A stretch of 37,422 bases of DNA from positions 1 to 37,422 of the forward strand of contig MHBQ01000070.1 of the NCBI GenBank assembly GCA_001803315.1, read 5' to 3'. The DNA is from Lentisphaerae bacterium RIFOXYC12_FULL_60_16 (GTDB taxonomy: Bacteria; Verrucomicrobiota; Kiritimatiellia; UBA8416; YA12-FULL-60-10). Within the stretch, counting starts at the first letter, position 1. Every line of letters starts with the position of its first letter. The position numbers and the translations under genes are program-made. The notes under the pieces are model-generated. The model was not told the DNA's origin, ran no database searches, and saw only the letters and a program-made list of their open reading frames with translations. This document shows positions 34,751-37,422 of this stretch, one piece after another.

Positions 34751-35605
34751 ATGAATGATCTACACGGGTTCCCCCGATTAATCCGGATAATCGAAATTTT
34801 ACGTGGTCCTGATGGCTGTCCCTGGGACCGTGAACAAACCCTTGCAACACTCAAACCCTTCCTGATTGAAGAATGTTATGAATTAATTGATGCCGTTGAT
34901 TCCGGCAATCCGGATCATCACCGGGATGAACTGGGCGACGTTCTTCTGCAAGTTCTTCTGCATGCGGAAATCCGTAGGGAACAAGGGACTTTCAACATCC
35001 ACCAGGTGGCGGATCACCTCTCTGAAAAATTAATTCGTCGCCATCCCCATGTGTTTGGATCCGTGGACGCCAGCACCCCGGATCAGGTCCTGCGGAACTG
35101 GGAAACCATCAAGGCATCCGAAACATCATCGCCTCGCCCCCTGCTCGCCGGAGTTCCTCGGCATTTACCGGCCCTGCATAAGGCGCAACGCGTCCAGGCA
35201 CGTGCTGCACGGGCTGGTTTCGACTGGACGTGTGTCCAGGATGTCAGCCGGAAGCTTCACGAAGAAATCCATGAGTTCGACCATGCAATGGCGGCCAACG
35301 AACCGTCGATGATTGCCGATGAACTGGGGGATCTGTTCTTCACGCTTGTCAACATGTGCCGGTTCCTGAACCTGCAGGCGGAAGACGTGTTGAACCACGC
35401 AACGGCAAAATTCACCAGACGCTATGAAGCCATGGAAACGAATTTGCGCGGTGCCGGCAAGGCGATCGCTACCGAATCACCGGAGATCCTGGACAAAACA
35501 TGGCAACAGGTCAAATCGCAGGAACGCGTTGGCCAAGCACCTTGCGAACCGCCTGGGGGGGCACCATCCCGCGAGTCCGGGCCAGCATCGACACCTCCCA
35601 ACTGA
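34751..35605 (+). CDS. mazG: Nucleoside triphosphate pyrophosphohydrolase MazG
   Basis: A 284-residue house-cleaning enzyme that hydrolyses NTPs to NMP and pyrophosphate. Two MazG helical domains are present: the first with LIEECYELIDAV (Glu40/41/44) and RDELGDVLLQV (Glu60, Asp63), the second with KLHEEIHEFDHA and ADELGDLFFTL. The start at 34751 (MNDLHGFPRLIRIIEIL) fits the family and lies 14 nt after thiC. The C-terminus has an extra Pro/Gly/Ser-rich tail (EPPGGAPSRESGPASTPPN), and the last 95 nt overlap the 3' end of the oppositely oriented coiled-coil gene. Confidence 0.92.
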   Translation: MNDLHGFPRLIRIIEILRGPDGCPWDREQTLATLKPFLIEECYELIDAVDSGNPDHHRDELGDVLLQVLLHAEIRREQGTFNIHQVADHLSEKLIRRHPHVFGSVDASTPDQVLRNWETIKASETSSPRPLLAGVPRHLPALHKAQRVQARAARAGFDWTCVQDVSRKLHEEIHEFDHAMAANEPSMIADELGDLFFTLVNMCRFLNLQAEDVLNHATAKFTRRYEAMETNLRGAGKAIATESPEILDKTWQQVKSQERVGQAPCEPPGGAPSRESGPASTPPN

Positions 35606-37422
35606 GCGCCTTGACTGTCGCGCGAAGGTCTCGCATCGTTTCAAACAGTCCGGATGCCATCGCTTGTTCAAGTTGATGCACGGTCCATGATGGTTCACGT
35701 CCCAACCAACGTATCGGGGTTTCCAGCTTCAGCATCCCCTGCTTGACCATCTCCAAAACGACCGGAACCGGTAATGGCCCATACCATCCACCATCATGGG
35801 TCGGAACCCACCACTCCATTTCCATGAAATCCAGGGAGGAAGCCGCCTGCCATTCCACCTGATCATGTGAAACCTGATGCTCAGGGCCAACTCGTCCGGT
35901 CATCCCCCATTCCTGCATGACCGACTCATGAACGGGACCGAATATCTCACCCTCCGGACCCTTCAAGTACCACGTAACATCTTTATCCGGCAGCACCAGG
36001 CCCGTTGCGGCATCCCCGGGAATGGTCGGCTTAATCGCCGTCTCTGCCGGTGGCACCTTCGCCTTGAGTTCGACAATTGTCTGCTCCCGTTGCTGCTGGG
36101 ATTGTTTTAACGCATCCAGGGTGGTTGCATAATACATGATGTCCTTGCGGAACCCTTCCATGCGGTCAACTAATCCGCGTTCACGTATGGCGGCCACCTC
36201 CTGCAGACGGCGCGACTCCTCATGTTGAAGGGTCAAAGCCTTTTGTGCACGGTCCAGGAGATCGGTTGAAAGCTGGCGATCCTGTTCGAGTGATTCTATC
36301 TGCGCTTTTAACTCCACTTCACGGGTATCGTTTGAAGTGCGTATTTCCACAAGTTTCTGCTCCAAAGAATGAAACTCCCGCTCCATGGATTCGAGACGGG
36401 CATCCGGTTGTTTTTCCATGGTATCTGCTGATGTTTTTGCCTGGCGTGCCATGGCTTCCAGTTCCTCCTGCAAACGATAAATCTCTTTTTGTTGCCGGGC
36501 GCTCGTTTCAGTAAATTCGTCAGACACAGCACGTTCGCAAGCTGCCTGGTCACTGACCCGACGCAACCACTCCTGATCGCGAGCAGCCGCCGAACGAGTC
36601 AGCTCCTGTACCTGACGCTGTAACACCTCAGTTTGTTGCTGCAATGCGTTACGTTCTTCAAGTAATTGTGAACGTAGGGTTTCATATTGATCCCGTTCAC
36701 GCTGGACAGCCGAACGCAACGCATCCTGATGCGTATCGTGATCCACGTGCAACAAATCAAGACTGGCAGTCAAATCAGCCACTTTGCGCCGCAACACCTG
36801 CACTTCCAAGGCATGGCTTTCCGCCGAGTGCTCGACCATCTCACGCCCCTGACGAATCACAGACTCCATGTCGGAAACCCGTTGTTGTGCAAGACCTAAT
36901 TCCCGCTCCAAACGCGATATCTCCGCCAATAATGCCGTGTCCTGCTGCTTGTCGGGGCACGGTTGCTGATCCAGTTGCTTTTGCAACCCGACCAACTGCA
37001 TCTCAAGCGCATTCCGCCCCTGTTCAACTTCCTTCAGGTTCCGGGTCCAGACATCCTTATCCGTTTCATATTTACCGGCAAACGCCTTGACCTCTCCAGT
37101 CATCGCATCGCGTTCCGCCGTCAGCCGCTTCACGTTTGCTTCTCGTTCCGTCACCGCCTGATGCTGCAACTTCACGGCAGTCGCCGATGCATCCAGCTTG
37201 GCAACCAGATCAGCCTCGTGCTTCTTCCAGGCTGAAACCGCTTTCTGATGCTCCTTCTCGCGACTTTCCAATGCGGTGCGCAATTCCTCGCGCTCATTTT
37301 CCAGCGCAACCTGCCGGGTCTGATGATCGTTACCTTCCTCACCCAGTCGTGCCTCAAGCGCCACCCGTCCCTGCTCCACCTCGTTCAGACGCTGGGTCAA
37401 TCCCGCCTTTTCCGCCTCAAAA
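35511..37422 (-). CDS. Large coiled-coil protein with two C-terminal GYF_2 domains, N-terminus cut by window edge
   Basis: The frame is open from the right edge to a TGA at 35511-35513, at least 636 codons; no start is assignable inside the window. From the edge to about 36080 it is coiled coil, rich in Glu, Gln, Arg and Leu, with a repeated EVEQGR-ALE motif 117 residues apart. A Pro-containing linker leads to GYF_2 domains at about 35981-35830 (TWYLKGPEGEIFGPV...TGRVGPEHQVS) and 35822-35658 (WWVPTHDGGWYGPL...LETPIRWL). A short helical tail ends the protein. The module aligns well with the N-terminal one of the protein at 25465-30861. No membrane helix is seen in this part. Structural role inferred. 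Confidence 0.87.
   Translation of the reverse strand, partial: FEAEKAGLTQRLNEVEQGRVALEARLGEEGNDHQTRQVALENEREELRTALESREKEHQKAVSAWKKHEADLVAKLDASATAVKLQHQAVTEREANVKRLTAERDAMTGEVKAFAGKYETDKDVWTRNLKEVEQGRNALEMQLVGLQKQLDQQPCPDKQQDTALLAEISRLERELGLAQQRVSDMESVIRQGREMVEHSAESHALEVQVLRRKVADLTASLDLLHVDHDTHQDALRSAVQRERDQYETLRSQLLEERNALQQQTEVLQRQVQELTRSAAARDQEWLRRVSDQAACERAVSDEFTETSARQQKEIYRLQEELEAMARQAKTSADTMEKQPDARLESMEREFHSLEQKLVEIRTSNDTREVELKAQIESLEQDRQLSTDLLDRAQKALTLQHEESRRLQEVAAIRERGLVDRMEGFRKDIMYYATTLDALKQSQQQREQTIVELKAKVPPAETAIKPTIPGDAATGLVLPDKDVTWYLKGPEGEIFGPVHESVMQEWGMTGRVGPEHQVSHDQVEWQAASSLDFMEMEWWVPTHDGGWYGPLPVPVVLEMVKQGMLKLETPIRWLGREPSWTVHQLEQAMASGLFETMRDLRATVKALSWEVSMLARTRGMVPPQAVRKVLGQRVPAI

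Overview
The window looks like a GC-rich chromosomal segment from an anaerobic, Gram-negative-type bacterium, most likely in or near the PVC group (Kiritimatiellota/Lentisphaerae-like). This is an inference from gene content: a V-type ATPase operon in the chlamydia/spirochaete order E-DUF2764-A-B-D-I-K, a complete Rnf complex, pyruvate:ferredoxin oxidoreductase, a cytosolic-looking sulfatase beside a UroD-family protein and a GxDLY-type SGNH esterase, a LysM lipoprotein, and giant coiled-coil proteins with GYF_2 domains. No rRNA, tRNA, CRISPR array or transposase was seen.

Layout. 1-1799 (minus, running off the left edge): an exported metallo-beta-lactamase/rhodanese protein. 2442-7079: class II fructose-bisphosphate aldolase and pyruvate:ferredoxin oxidoreductase. 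7354-14531: seven-gene V-type ATPase operon. 14681-19719: rnfABCDGE, largely with 4-nt or very short junctions. 19829-21289: membrane-anchored metallophosphoesterase. 21544-25271: sulfatase, UroD-family protein and SGNH esterase, apparently one operon. 25465-30861: a 1798-residue coiled-coil protein with two N-terminal GYF_2 domains, followed by a single-pass membrane protein (30896-31591). 31578-32123 (minus): LysM coiled-coil lipoprotein. 32208-35605: manA, thiC and mazG. 35511-37422 (minus, running off the right edge): a second large coiled-coil protein whose paired GYF_2 module lies at the C-terminus.

How the genes may work together. The first 20 kb reads as an energy-conservation block: glycolysis (aldolase) leads to pyruvate oxidation (PFOR) and reduced ferredoxin, Rnf turns ferredoxin oxidation into an ion gradient, and the V-type ATPase couples to that gradient. 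The proteolipid carries the Thr-Gln, Gln and Glu positions known as Na+ ligands in Enterococcus hirae NtpK, so a sodium circuit is plausible but unproven.

The most novel part is 25.4-37.4 kb. Two giant coiled-coil proteins carry clearly homologous tandem GYF_2 modules at opposite ends. Between them lie a membrane protein with a proline-rich cytosolic tail and coiled coil, and a LysM lipoprotein that also has a coiled coil. I propose, as inference only, a cell-envelope scaffold in which GYF_2 modules may bind proline-rich tails.
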